The position numbers and the translations under genes were made by a program. A stretch of 64,000 nucleotides of DNA from Crossaster papposus (lineage: Eukaryota > Echinodermata > Asteroidea > Velatida > Solasteridae), in assembly GCA_037893245.1 (NCBI GenBank), contig JBAIAA010000117.1:1860001-1924000 (forward strand), in the 5' to 3' direction. Each line of letters starts with the position of its first letter. The first letter of the stretch is position 1. The notes below the pieces were generated by a model. The model did not search any database and had not been told where the DNA came from. It saw only the letters and a program-made list of their open reading frames with translations. Shown here piece after piece: positions 54,011 to 64,000 of this stretch.

Positions 54011-56436
54011 ATGGACACCCCCAAGAGCGAGTCCCAGCTGCAGGGGGAAATTGACCAACTGCGGATGGAAGTCCAACTACGAGAGGATCAGTTGGCAACC
54101 TTGATCAGGGAGAAGAAATACGCCGAGACCATGGAACAAATCGTCACCGTTTTCACGAAGGGGCGAATTTCATGAAAAATCGTCTATTTATCGAAAATAT
54201 TTTTTTTTGTGAAAACGATTAAATAATGATATTTCTACAACCTGGTGAAGTTATACATCCCAAAAATCATTAAAATCCTAATTAACCTAATTAACGAATG
54301 GGCGAATTGGTCCGCAAGTGCCCTTTTGCGTTTTCACGAAGAGGCAAATTCGAAATAGCGTTGACTTTAACGTGTTTATGAAGGGGCGAATTGGTCCTCA
54401 AGTGCCCTTTTGCGTTTTCACGAAGAGGCGAATTGGGCGAATTGGGCGCGTAATGCCTTTTAGCGTTTTCACGAAGAGGCGAATTAGGGGCGCAATGGGG
54501 AAATGTATACATTCTGACTCTCACAGCCACGGGCGAATTTGCTAATGTATCGTTTTTTCGTTTTCACGAAGAGGCAATTCTATTAATTGATTAATTCTGC
54601 AAAACTAATCACCTATTTTTCTTAACGTTTGCTATATTCAAGAAGATTGGAATCTCTTCTTTCCCATGATACCTTAATCTTGTATATTCTATAGATATTT
54701 ATGTTTGAAACTGCCAAACGAAAAAAGGACGAACTTTACAAGCGATTTTCTCGAAAGTTTGTTCAGACCGTGAAAGGCTCAATTTGCCTCTTCGTGAAAA
54801 CGGTGACGAAATGTTTCTTGGAACACCGAGCCCGGAAGCAGAAACACCTGACCCACCTCGATGGGTTAATGAGAGTGTAGAACGGGATGCAAAACCAGCG
54901 CACGATATGGAGACTTCCGGTTATGTCTCCTGGCAAGGATGCCTGGCACAGTTGCAGAGAACACCCGAGGCGGCGGTCTATAGCCTTGTCACGCCTGGCA
55001 GGACTATGGTCAAGAATAGAGCATGGACACCTCGGGCGGGATCAACCGAACGCAAACAAGCAACGGGTAATTGGGAAGGCGCAACGGCGCCTCCTTTAGA
55101 GGAAACGCCGGAGGCCCGAGGCGCTGTGGCCACAAGTGGTACAAATAGCTTGGGGATGGGAGGCCAGGTGGCCTCTCCCATCACACCATGGCCGCCCATG
55201 GGAGATGGGCGGAAACACGGACCTCAGCAGTATCAGGAAAAAGTCGGGGCAAAACACCAACGCCCCAGGATTGTTCCTGATCGATTTAACGGGAAACAGC
55301 CATGGATCGACTACCGGGAACACTTTGAGTCGTGCCGGCGTGCTAACGCATGGCACGATGATGAGGCCGCAGCGTTTCTCGCCGCAAGTCTTCAAGGATC
55401 AGCTGTGAAGATTTTGACTAATCGTCAAGGTGGAGGAGAAGACGGACAATACGAGTACAAGGAACTGATTGGACTATTGAATGCGCGTTTCGGGCCAGGG
55501 CAAATGGCCGAAAATTTCCTCATGGAGTTGAGAAACCGACGCCAAAACCCAAAAGAGACGTTGCAGGAACTTGGAGAAGCAGTTAGGGAGTTGGCTACAC
55601 TTGCATATCCGGAGTTGTCAGAGGACAGTAGGGACAGACTGGCTCGGGGGCATTTTTCAGACGCTATTGACAGCCAGACCGTCCGAGAGGGAGTTTTTCG
55701 TTCAAAGCCATCCACCCTGAATGACGCAATTCGGGCGGCGTTGGCCACCGAGAACTTTGAGAAGATTGAAGATCAAAGAAGTGGAAAGGCAATCAAGAAG
55801 TGCCGAATGGGACGCGACGAGGAGGAGTACCGGGACACAATCATAGCTGATGTGGTTGGACATCTGGAAGAGTACTACAAGAAACTGAGGGGCGAACAAG
55901 AGGCAGGGGAGAAGTCACAACCTCCACAGAGACCTGCACGCGACACCCGGATTTACCATCCTCGACCGAGGAGAGTAGCCACCCTAGAAGACACGTGTTA
56001 CAAGTGTCAGAAAAAAGGACACTTTAGGAGGGATTGCCGGAACAGGCCAAAACAGGAGTCAATGCAGTCGGAAAACGACTACCAGCCGACTCTGCGACTC
56101 AGGGGAAGGCTGGATACACAGGAGGGTCAACACACAAAGGGCTCAGAGGAGCGAACAGCCAGAAAGCGGACCCACCCTGATGCCACTGATGCGGTGAGGG
56201 AAGTTTTTGCACCTTTGGTCATACCAAAGCAGGGGTTGTATGTGCACGGCGAGTGCCGGTCTGTTACAATCCCGTTTTTGGTGGATACTGGGACGACGGA
56301 TACAATAATCTCCGAGGAGGTTTACTATCAGATACCCTCGGAGAGGCGCCCAATCCTAGAACAGGACGGCATACGGGTTATCCAAGCCGATGGTACTGCT
56401 CACGGCTGTTTCAGCCGTATTCATTGTGCGTATTAA
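54011..56436 (+). pseudogene. Gypsy (Ty3-type) gag-protease, interrupted and 3'-truncated
   Basis: Gag opens with ATG at 54011 and a coiled-coil-like segment (QLQGEIDQLRMEVQL), is cut at 54141 by an inserted element, and resumes at 54809 in the same register; the second part is open to 56436. Capsid-type sequence includes VPDRFNGKQPWIDYREHFE and FLAASLQGSAVKIL. A CCHC knuckle, CYKCQKKGHFRRDC, is at about 55997, and the aspartic protease active site LVDTGTT is at about 56278. Homology stops near 56425. Reverse transcriptase, integrase and the 3' LTR are absent, so the element cannot move alone. Confidence 0.85.
54142..54808. mobile_element. 667-bp inverted-repeat element inserted in Gypsy gag
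   Basis: Perfect 19-bp ends CGTCACCGTTTTCACGAAG (left) and its complement (right) are flanked by AAAT on both sides (54138-54141 and 54809-54812), a probable 4-bp target duplication. The core of the end, CGTTTTCACGAAGAGGCGAA, recurs inside at about 54332, 54412, 54462 and 54559, like an array of transposase-binding sites. There is no transposase gene. I cannot assign a superfamily. Confidence 0.85.
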
Positions 56437-57332
56437 AAGTATTGCCCATTCGTGGTTTGTGCTTTATCTACTCCAATTACGCACGTGACGTCAGCAAACA
56501 TGGCAGCGTCCGAGGGCCCCAAAGTCGATGTAAACTGTACACAAACAAATCCACAAATTGAACAGTTGTTTTTCTTTTCTTTACTGTAAACGCATTATTT
56601 TCATAAAGTAATTAAAGTTTGATGATATAAATGTATTAAATCTGTTCATATGTGTCTTTAACGTGAATTTTGGTCACTTGTTTGAGTTTTTTTAGTGACG
56701 TTCTTTTAAGTCATCGTCGCAAAAGTAACTTATACGAGTAAAGATTCCCTCTTCTCCCCGGTGGTTTTGAAGAAATAGAAGCCTTTACCTTAAAATTCAA
56801 GGGGAGATTTAACTAAAAACGACCTTAGTATTTCTGGGCCATAATCCATTCTTACAAAATCAGACGATAAATTTCGTCAAGTTCGCGTTTTTTGTTCGCT
56901 TTTTTACTACGCAACTTCGTGGGTTCACTGCTTATGCACTCACTTTACGTGTATAGCGCGGGGTACCAATACATGTAAAAATGTATACGCGCTCACACAG
57001 CCCGTGTGTATTGGGCGCTGGGAAGGTCTGATGCGCTTTGTGCTCTGATTGGATAGATTTTGTGACTTGGGAAATGGAGGTCACAAGTTCCGCGGCTCAG
57101 CTACGCTGCGTCCAGTTCGAAAGGTCATGGTATACAAACCAGAATGCAGTGCATTTCCTTTACATAAATGTGTGAAGCTCTATAGTCCTTCCGAGCGCAT
57201 GTATTATGGGTGGCGGGCACGAGCGGACGCTGTGGCGCGCTATACAAAATACACTTTCACTCATACAGCAAATGAAAACACAGCAGACTGTATAATTCGT
57301 GTCTTTTAAAATGAAATTTTATTTCTATCATC
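56437..57332. other. Noncoding DNA between Gypsy remnant and RAG1-like gene
   Basis: No gene is supported. If the RAG1-like gene is still a transposon, its 5' terminal inverted repeat should lie here, but without its partner end I cannot recognise it. Confidence 0.4.
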
Positions 57333-60300
57333 ATGAGTTTTAAATTTCACCAGGCATCATTAGAACAAATATGTAGAATTTGCACACATATTAAATCCAG
57401 GAACTAAACTTTCAACAAGGAAGCCACTCTTTTGTGAGAATGTAAACAAGGAAATTTTCAATGTTTTTGGAGTAAGTACTTGGGAAGACACGCCTGATCA
57501 GCATCCACAAAAACTGTGTGAGAAATGCGCCAGAAAAATTAGACACTACACTTTTGGAGAAAGAACCTACAGCGTGAGTAGCCTAAAACTACACCAAACT
57601 GTGCAAAGTGAATGGCCAAAACATTCTCGGACAGGTAAATGCTTTGCTTGCACATTAGTACCTCAACAGACCAGGGGAGGAGGATCACATAAACCACTCT
57701 CTGGAAGACAAGTAAAGAGTACTGACAAATGTGAAGTTCTTTGCTTTGAAGGAAAGGAGGACAACATTTTTACTCAGTTGCCTTCACAAACATGTGTAGT
57801 GCCTCCAAGCATTGACATTCTTTGTCACCGAGGAGAAGAATTTTTGTTTATTTGTGTAATATGCCAATGCATTATCAGCCGACCAGCAGTGCAGACACCC
57901 TGCGAGCATATATTTTGTGCAACATGTTTGAGTAAATGTTTCCAGTATGCATCGTGTCATAAAATTAACTGTCCTACATGTAACCAAACTTTGGATTTAC
58001 AGGAGGTTACAAAAATTCCCCGTATCTTGAATGTACAGCTTGACAACCTGACAGTGATTTGCAATGACTGTACAAAAATTGGCAAACTGTCCCAAGTTGT
58101 TGAGCATGACTGTTCCCCAAACACCAACAGGGTCCCGAACCATAAAGTAACATTAATTGAAGCACCCATCCTTTCGCAAGATGACAAAGCGGCACAGATA
58201 ACAAATGCAGCAAGGATCCTTAAGGAGCTGGCATCTCAACACACTTATGGCACACAAATACCCCCTGAAGTTGAGGATGCTACAGATAAATGGATGTGCC
58301 ACAAATTAAAACAAGATAAATATCTTGTAACAATCAAAACAGGTGGTCGGGTAAGTCCAAATTTAATATTATTAGACTTAAAACTTCCTTTCTTCAAAAA
58401 TTGTTCATTCAACATAAAATGAACAGTACAGTACATGTGCCTTCAGTTCTATATTTCAAAATTTTTAAACAATTTAACATGTGGCGTATTAAACTCACTT
58501 TAATTGTTTTTAAGACAATTTTGTGAAATCAAATCACATATACTGAAGTAAAATGAGATATGGGATCAGGGATACCGGGTGTTTTTTAAGGTTGGGGTGT
58601 TGAAATATTAGGATGGCATAATTTCTCTTTTCAGATGTTTCTCCGGTCAGTATCTTGAGAGTTGAACTAATCATTTGGGCCAAAAGTTAAGCGCACGGTA
58701 TATAGTCTACATCATTTCTTCAAATTCAGTTTTTGCATGACTCACTAAGTTTTGGTTTTGCTTGTTCTCGTATTTGTTTGAAGTGAGTGCATTCAGTATC
58801 ATTATTCTTTTTGATTAATTTTCCTAGCGGACCTATATCCAACGAGTTGTGATGTCCAAACGTTGTGATGGCAAACCTTCCAAGAGTCTCGCAACTTCAG
58901 GAATGACGACAGAGAAATCCATGGCAATGATGCGTGACTGCAGCCTTGCCTGGAATCAGCTTCGGAAACTCAGAAGGTAACTGCAGAAGAAAGAAATGAA
59001 AAAAAACACCACATTTCAATTTAAATTTCTGTTTTTTACATACATACAATTTGTGAATTTACAACAGGTACATGAGTGGAACAAACATTCCTTCAGAACG
59101 GGCCATGCGCAAAACTCAGAAGATGCTACTCAAGGATAATCTAGCTGGTGAAAGGATCAAGCTCTTTTTCAACTCAAATAAAGCTGATGGGATCAATGGC
59201 ATGCAGCTGAAGGAAACACCATTTGTGTATGTCAAGGATATCGGAGCAATGATTCTGGACTACCTGGACCGCCATGAACAGTAAGATAATGCATCTCCTT
59301 CTAACTGTATTGTATTGTATTGTATTGATGTGTTGTAGAGAAAAGTACACCTAAATTAACCCAAGTCACGTGTCTAAGAATGTTTTTCCCTCCTCTATAG
59401 ACAAGGTACCCTGACATGGCACAATGGTGTCATACCAGAGACCGAAATATGGATTAAGGTGGGAGGAGACAAGGGAGGAAACTCCTTTAAAATGGATTTC
59501 CAAATCGTAAATGTAGTCCATCCCAACTCCATAAAAAACACTGTTGTGTTTTCCTGCTTTGAAGCCACTGACTCGATGGCCAACATACGAAGAACACTTC
59601 TCCCGATATTTGAGCAGCTTTCAGTGCTGTCCACACTGAAGTGGTGGTAAGTTTTGGGGTCCTTAATCCCCATTATCTTTTGCATTTTATTTTAGATTGA
59701 GAGACGAAACAAGCAGGGGTGATTTTAATGTTCATATTCAATCTGGATGAAACATTTGTCAAGCCTAAAAGCAACTCCATCAACTGAGGGGTTTATGACA
59801 ATGATTCAAATGTTCTATTTCAGTGGAAGGTCCCTACGTGTGTTCTTCTTTGGAGATTACGAACTGCTGAACAAGGTGTATGGAATATGTGGGTGTAATG
59901 GTAAGGCTTTCAACTCACCTTGTGGATCTTCCTTTATTCCTGTTCAGCGAAAACAGCCTTTACGTTTTACTAGAAGGGTTGTTGGTGATGTATTCCATGC
60001 ACGATCTAAAAAGGGAGAGTTTATTTAATTTAGACCTTATTATAAGGTTTGACAAGACTAGACCCTGTATGTAGTCAACTATGCTTTTAAAAAGTTTAAC
60101 CTGCTTCTTTTTTGCACTTCAGCTCGATACTGCTGTGTTTATTGCTTGGCAAGCAAGAAGACAATGCAACTGCCCATCACAGACCGGGGTCCGAGCTTGC
60201 CTCGTAATCTTCAAAACATAAGAGAGCATCACCAGCTATTCCTTAATGATGGAGCACGCCCATCACGGGCAAAAGATGTTTCATACAGCATTGTGAATCC

Positions 60301-60358
60301 CTCCTTGATACCCATTGAGACTGATCATGTAAGTGAAACTTAATGCTGCTAATATGTC

Positions 60359-60606
60359 CCACATGTGCACGCGTGTCCACGCGTGCACGCCTGTCCACGC
60401 GTGCACGCCTGCCCACGCGTGCACGCGTGCCCACGCGTGCACGCGTGCCCACGCGTGCACGCGTGCCCACGCGTGCACGCGTGCCCACGCGTGCCCACGC
60501 GTGCCCACGCGTGCACGCGTGCCCACGCGTGCACGCGTGCCCACGCGTGCACGCGTGCCCACGCGTGCCCACGCGTGCCCACGCGTGCCCACGCGTGCCC
60601 ACATGT
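60359..60606. repeat. CACGCGTG-rich minisatellite in RAG1-like gene intron
   Basis: Alternating GTGCCCACGC and GTGCACGC units make a 240-bp GC-rich block. The core CACGCGTG is self-complementary and long stretches alternate purine and pyrimidine. It reads open in all frames simply because the units contain no stop. Confidence 0.9.
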
Positions 60607-60969
60607 ATGCTTGAGAATGATGTAAAAACCAAATGGTTTTAACCTTTTTTTTAAATCGTAATTCCTACCTTGCATATTTCACTGGGCGTGTACAAAAAGC
60701 TGTTTGATCTGCTTGAGAGGGCCTGCCATAATTTGGATGTCAAATTGCTCCAGCTGCGTGTCGAGTCTCAAGATCAGGAAGGGACAAACTTCGATGACCA
60801 GATAGCTGCGGAAATACAAAGGCAAGACAAGATTCAGCAAGATCTCACTGAAAAGCGGTCTGCTCTGGAACAAGCAGAGGAAGAACTGCCCCTTCACGTC
60901 CTGAAGAACGACTGCATGTGTGACAAGATAGATGAAGCTTTCCGTGATACAGCTTCATCTGTTTTTCAA

Positions 60970-61106
60970 CTACGAGCAGACATCAGAGAATTGGTAATTA
61001 CATGTACAATAAATATTTTCAGTAATTCTGTGACAGTCATTTCACTGTGCATGGAGTAACACTTCATACAAATCCATTTGTTTTTGCAACGACAATTTCA
61101 GGAACT
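60970..61106 (+). repeat. 137-bp direct repeat, copy 1
   Basis: This spans the end of one exon, an intron and the first bases of the next exon of the RAG1-like gene. It is identical to 61901-62037. Confidence 0.9.
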
Positions 61107-61900
61107 AGACGCTCTGTCAGCAAAGCTTACCTACGCAACTGGTCCCATTGCTAGTGCCCTTGACAAAGTCCTCCATGAACACAAAGTCCAGCGACAGGCA
61201 TACCATGGAAAAGCTTTCGTGGGTAATCATGTCCACAAATGCTGCCAGGTAAGAGTATAAAAGTACATGCGTTTAAAGATCAAAAAGAAAAGATGCATGG
61301 CTAAAAATGTATTATTATATTGCAGCCAAAGCTTATCGACGCCCTCACCAAAGTTCCCCAAGAAGAGCTTGAAAGACAGCTGACAGACGATATGCCCCTT
61401 GCTGCTCAAGAACGCCTCAGACGGCAGGCATTTCAGCATCGTGCAAATTTTAGAGAAGTTTTTTATGAAATTTGCAGATGTCCATAAGGGCATTAACCAT
61501 GCCCTTGCTTTGACTGACGAGGATGTCCTCCACGTAGGTAAGGGCACAAACACTTACAACTTAATGTGTGATGTAACCCTACTTGTACAACCAAAAAAAC
61601 AAAAAACAAAACATAGTTACCTATCAATTTTCATACCCACAGATGTAAGTATTCGGGAGCTCCTGAGGACCTATCGTCAGCTTTTCCCAGGGGAAAACAT
61701 TACTCCCAAGCTCCACCTGCTTGAAGATCATGCTGTGGATCAGCTACGGCGTTTCCGTGTTGGGCTTGGCCTGCTCAATGAACAGGGGGGAGAACTCATT
61801 CATGCAGAATTCAACAGAATCGGCCGAGTGGTTCAAGGAGTACGAGATGACTTGGACAGGCTCTGGGCAGTAATGCGACGACATCATGTCTCGACCTGTC

Positions 61901-62037
61901 CTACGAGCAGACATCAGAGAATTGGTAATTACATGTACAATAAATATTTTCAGTAATTCTGTGACAGTCATTTCACTGTGCATGGAGTAACACTTCATAC
62001 AAATCCATTTGTTTTTGCAACGACAATTTCAGGAACT
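61901..62037 (+). repeat. 137-bp direct repeat, copy 2
   Basis: An exact copy of 60970-61106, placed directly after the last recognisable RAG1-like codons and directly before the truncated LINE. Confidence 0.9.
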
Positions 62038-62914
62038 TCTGTTTAATCTATTTATTAATGACATTTCTCATAACTTGACCACAAATTGTGCACTCTTTGC
62101 GGATGATACACTCCTCTATCAGCCAATTCACTCAACCCAAGATGAACTCTCCCTCCAGTCGAACCTGACTATACTTGAACAATGGAGTAATCTCAATCGC
62201 ATGCAGCTGAATTTCAAGAAAACCAAGGTCATGCACATATCCAGATCCAGGAAACCAGCAGTTCTTCCAAGTTACATTCTCCATGGTCAACCGCTCAGTT
62301 TTACACCTAAATTCAAATATCTTGGGGTTATCATCAACGATTCACTTAACTGGAACGATCACGTCGATACCATTGTTAAAAAGGCCAATAAGACATTAGG
62401 CTTTATCTGGCAGATTGCTGGTGGTGCTTCGACCAAGGCTTTGACATCACTCTATCGTTCACTTGTCTTGCCAGTACTTGAATATGGATTGCCAGCGTGG
62501 TCCCCTGACACAGCATCTAATGCAGCCAAACTCGAGAGAGTGCAGAGAAGAGCAAGTAGGATGTGTCTTAAACAGCCCAAAGGTGCCATGTCATATGAGG
62601 ACCGAACACATGCTTTGAATTGGATGACCTTAGATGCTCGTAGACAAAAGCACATTGTTTCCTTTACAGTCAAAGTCCTATTTAATTTAGTGAACTGTCA
62701 ATCAGTGAAGGTCAACACTGTAGTTAACACTCGACACCAGGATTCTCTGTTTTTTTGTCATCACTATGCCAGAACTCAAACCTTGAAAAACACACCTGGC
62801 CATGTTTTCCCCCGAATCTGGAGTAGTTTGCCATCACATATAAGGGACTCTCTTTTGGTTGAATCTTTTTCACAATTCAACACCAGATTATCTAATCATT
62901 TTAAAGAGTGTTAA
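62034..62914 (+). pseudogene. C-terminal part of non-LTR reverse transcriptase
   Basis: About 290 residues are open: NLFINDIS, the catalytic FADDTLLY (near 62097), ILEQWSNLNRMQLNFKKTK, FKYLGVIINDSLNWNDHV and LERVQRRASRMC, ending HIRDSLLVESFSQFNTRL. The style fits the CR1/Jockey-type RTs; the exact clade is undetermined. Endonuclease and the first RT motifs are absent, so it is nonfunctional. Confidence 0.82.
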
Positions 62915-63029
62915 GCTATTCATGTTTTTATACAAATAATTAAGGTTTGCGAGTGCAAAAGTGGTTTCATGGGGTGACAAATGGAAAGTTCTCTGCTGAA
63001 GGAGTAAAATGTCACTAAATATTTGCTAG

Positions 63030-63380
63030 GGTGTTTGTGTTTTGTATTGTTTTGTGTAAAATTGTTTTGTGTTTAGTTGTTTTGTGTTAGTTTGTTTTGT
63101 GTCTAGTTGTTTTGTTTTGTGTTAGTTAATTTGTTTTGTTTTGTGTTTAGTTGTTTTGTGTTGTTTTGTTTTGTGTTTAGTTGTTTTGTGTTGTGTTGTT
63201 TTTGTGTTAATTTGTTTTGTTTTGTGTTTATTTGTTTTGTGTTGTGTTGTTTTTGTGTTAATTTGTTTTGTTTTGTGTTTAGTTGTTTTGTGTTTTGTTG
63301 TTTTTGTGTTAATTTTTTTTGTTTTGTGTTAATTTGTTTAGTTTTGTGTTTAGTAGTTCTGTGTTAAGTTGTTTTGTGTG
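63030..63380 (+). repeat. TTGTTTTGTGTTTAG microsatellite-like array
   Basis: Imperfect repeats of TTGTTTTGTGTTTAGTTG and TTGTTTTGTGTTAATTTG fill the 3' UTR of the truncated LINE. The strand asymmetry (G and T only) makes long spurious frames rich in F, C, V and L. Confidence 0.85.
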
Positions 63381-63772
63381 TTTGTTTGGTTTAGTTTTTT
63401 CTATTTGTTACGACTATATAATATTTGTTTTACGTCAGCTTTTCTTGCCATTGATAAATTGTAAAACTTGTAATTTAAAAAAACGTGAAATTTTGTCAAT
63501 TTTATTCACTATCATTTAATCATCCTTTTCTTGTTTTAATTTAAAGTTGTAATTCCTGTAAAGTTGTAATATTTATCGAGATTTTATTTGTTTGTATGTT
63601 ACCATTCGAGTAAGGATTGACAGGCTTTCGAGTCACAGTGTTTAATTATACTTTTGTCAATCCTGGCCAGCTGGAATTGGATTGTTTTTGTTTAGTTAAA
63701 TCTGTTAATTTTGTGAATTGTTTGTTGTATGTTGCTATTGGCCGAATAAATAATAATAATAATAATAATAAG

Positions 63773-64000
63773 TATCAGGAAGTGTTTGAAAGGAAATCAT
63801 AAAAATAAAGAAGGGCTTTCAAATTAATTGGGGGACAATCTTCATCTTTCACTCTGCGTCACTGACAGTTTGGGTGCTGTACTGTATATGTACTCGCCCA
63901 GACTGAATAGCAGTTTTAGCACACATCAATCATTAATTATGTAATATTTCAGTAATATTTGTTAGCTCTGTCTATGTTAGTGTTTACTCAGGGTGCAGCT
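63773..64000. other. Unassigned right edge
   Basis: No gene or repeat is recognised after the LINE tail. Confidence 0.4.

Larger units (their letters stand above)
57333..61900 (+). pseudogene. RAG1-like (N-RAG-TP-like) transposase gene
   Basis: Nine or more exons join in phase: 57333-58350, 58828-58976, 59068-59280, 59401-59646, 59824-59900, 60123-60328, about 60655-60993, 61102-61248, 61326-61537 and 61643-61900. The N-terminus has ICRIC, then LCEKCARKIRH and WPKHSRTGKCFACTL, then a RING finger (57853-57981, CVICQC to CPTCN). This is the order found in the non-core part of vertebrate RAG1. The later exons carry IKVGGDKGGNS, a CCVYC pair, HISLGVYKKLFDLLE, FVGNHVHKC, LHLLEDHAV and GLLNEQGGELIHAEFN. 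The C(2)C and H(4)H spacing fits RAG1/Transib/CMC-type transposases. Lesions are a frameshift near 57380-57405, a T6 tract frameshift near 61459, no AG acceptor before 60655, and a lost 3' end. RAG1-like proteins cut DNA by a transesterification mechanism. Called from motif order only. Confidence 0.75.
62034..63772 (+). mobile_element. 5'-truncated LINE
   Basis: The element begins inside the reverse transcriptase, just before LLFNLFINDIS, and runs through the RT end, a 3' UTR containing a TTTTGTGTTTAG array and a terminal AATAATAAT microsatellite (about 63745-63772). It differs from the LINE at 12.4 kb. Such 5' truncation is typical of LINE insertion. Confidence 0.8.

Noticed and set aside
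60333-60675. Long reading frames on both strands rich in CTRAHACTRAH
   Set aside because: They come from a stop-free GC minisatellite inside an intron; six open frames at once is a repeat artefact, not a gene.
63107-63400. Frames rich in F, C, V and L resembling membrane proteins
   Set aside because: They read through a TTGTTTTGTGTTTAG array in a LINE 3' UTR.

Overview
This window is nuclear DNA of an animal, probably a marine invertebrate deuterostome and most likely an echinoderm. Three things point there: genes split by GT-AG introns, a dense mix of metazoan retroelements (CR1/L2-group LINE, BEL/Pao, Ty3/Gypsy, Penelope), and repeats such as the foldback at 21739 that starts GGGCCAATTTCACG. 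The species call is an inference and I could not test it. There are no bacterial operons, rRNA genes, CRISPR arrays or recognisable tRNAs.

Layout. 1-3699 (+) is the 3' part of a DUF6589-like gene with one frameshift. It faces an uninterrupted RecQ-like helicase at 5636-7069 (-). 11606-16602 (-) holds two exons of a P2X7-intracellular-domain-like gene, whose intron contains a nearly complete LINE with a 2A-like motif. 16.8-23.9 kb is mostly tandem and inverted repeats, including a 64-bp satellite. 24173-26835 (-) is the C-terminal part of an N6/N4-type DNA methyltransferase-like gene. It lies head-to-head, across a CpG-rich block, with a DUF7869-like multi-exon gene at 27813-40680 (+), which has a decayed Penelope-like element in one intron. 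41680-48846 is a young BEL/Pao element with 630-bp LTRs and a CACAC target duplication. 48.9-52.2 kb is again repeats. About 52.95-56.44 kb is a truncated Gypsy element whose gag is split by a 667-bp inverted-repeat element. 57333-61900 (+) is a RAG1-like (N-RAG-TP-like) transposase gene. It starts with RAG1-type zinc/RING modules, continues into a core with C(2)C and H(4)H motifs, and is damaged by frameshifts. A 137-bp duplication and a 5'-truncated LINE follow it.

The main biological interest is that three transposase-like or selfish gene units share 64 kb: DUF6589 + RecQ, DUF7869 + DNA methyltransferase, and the RAG1-like gene. Whether the neighbours in the first two units work together is my inference from orientation and spacing. 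Much of the rest is MITEs and foldback elements, several in introns and two within a few dozen bases of splice sites. Exon boundaries were read by eye from splice sites and codon phase.
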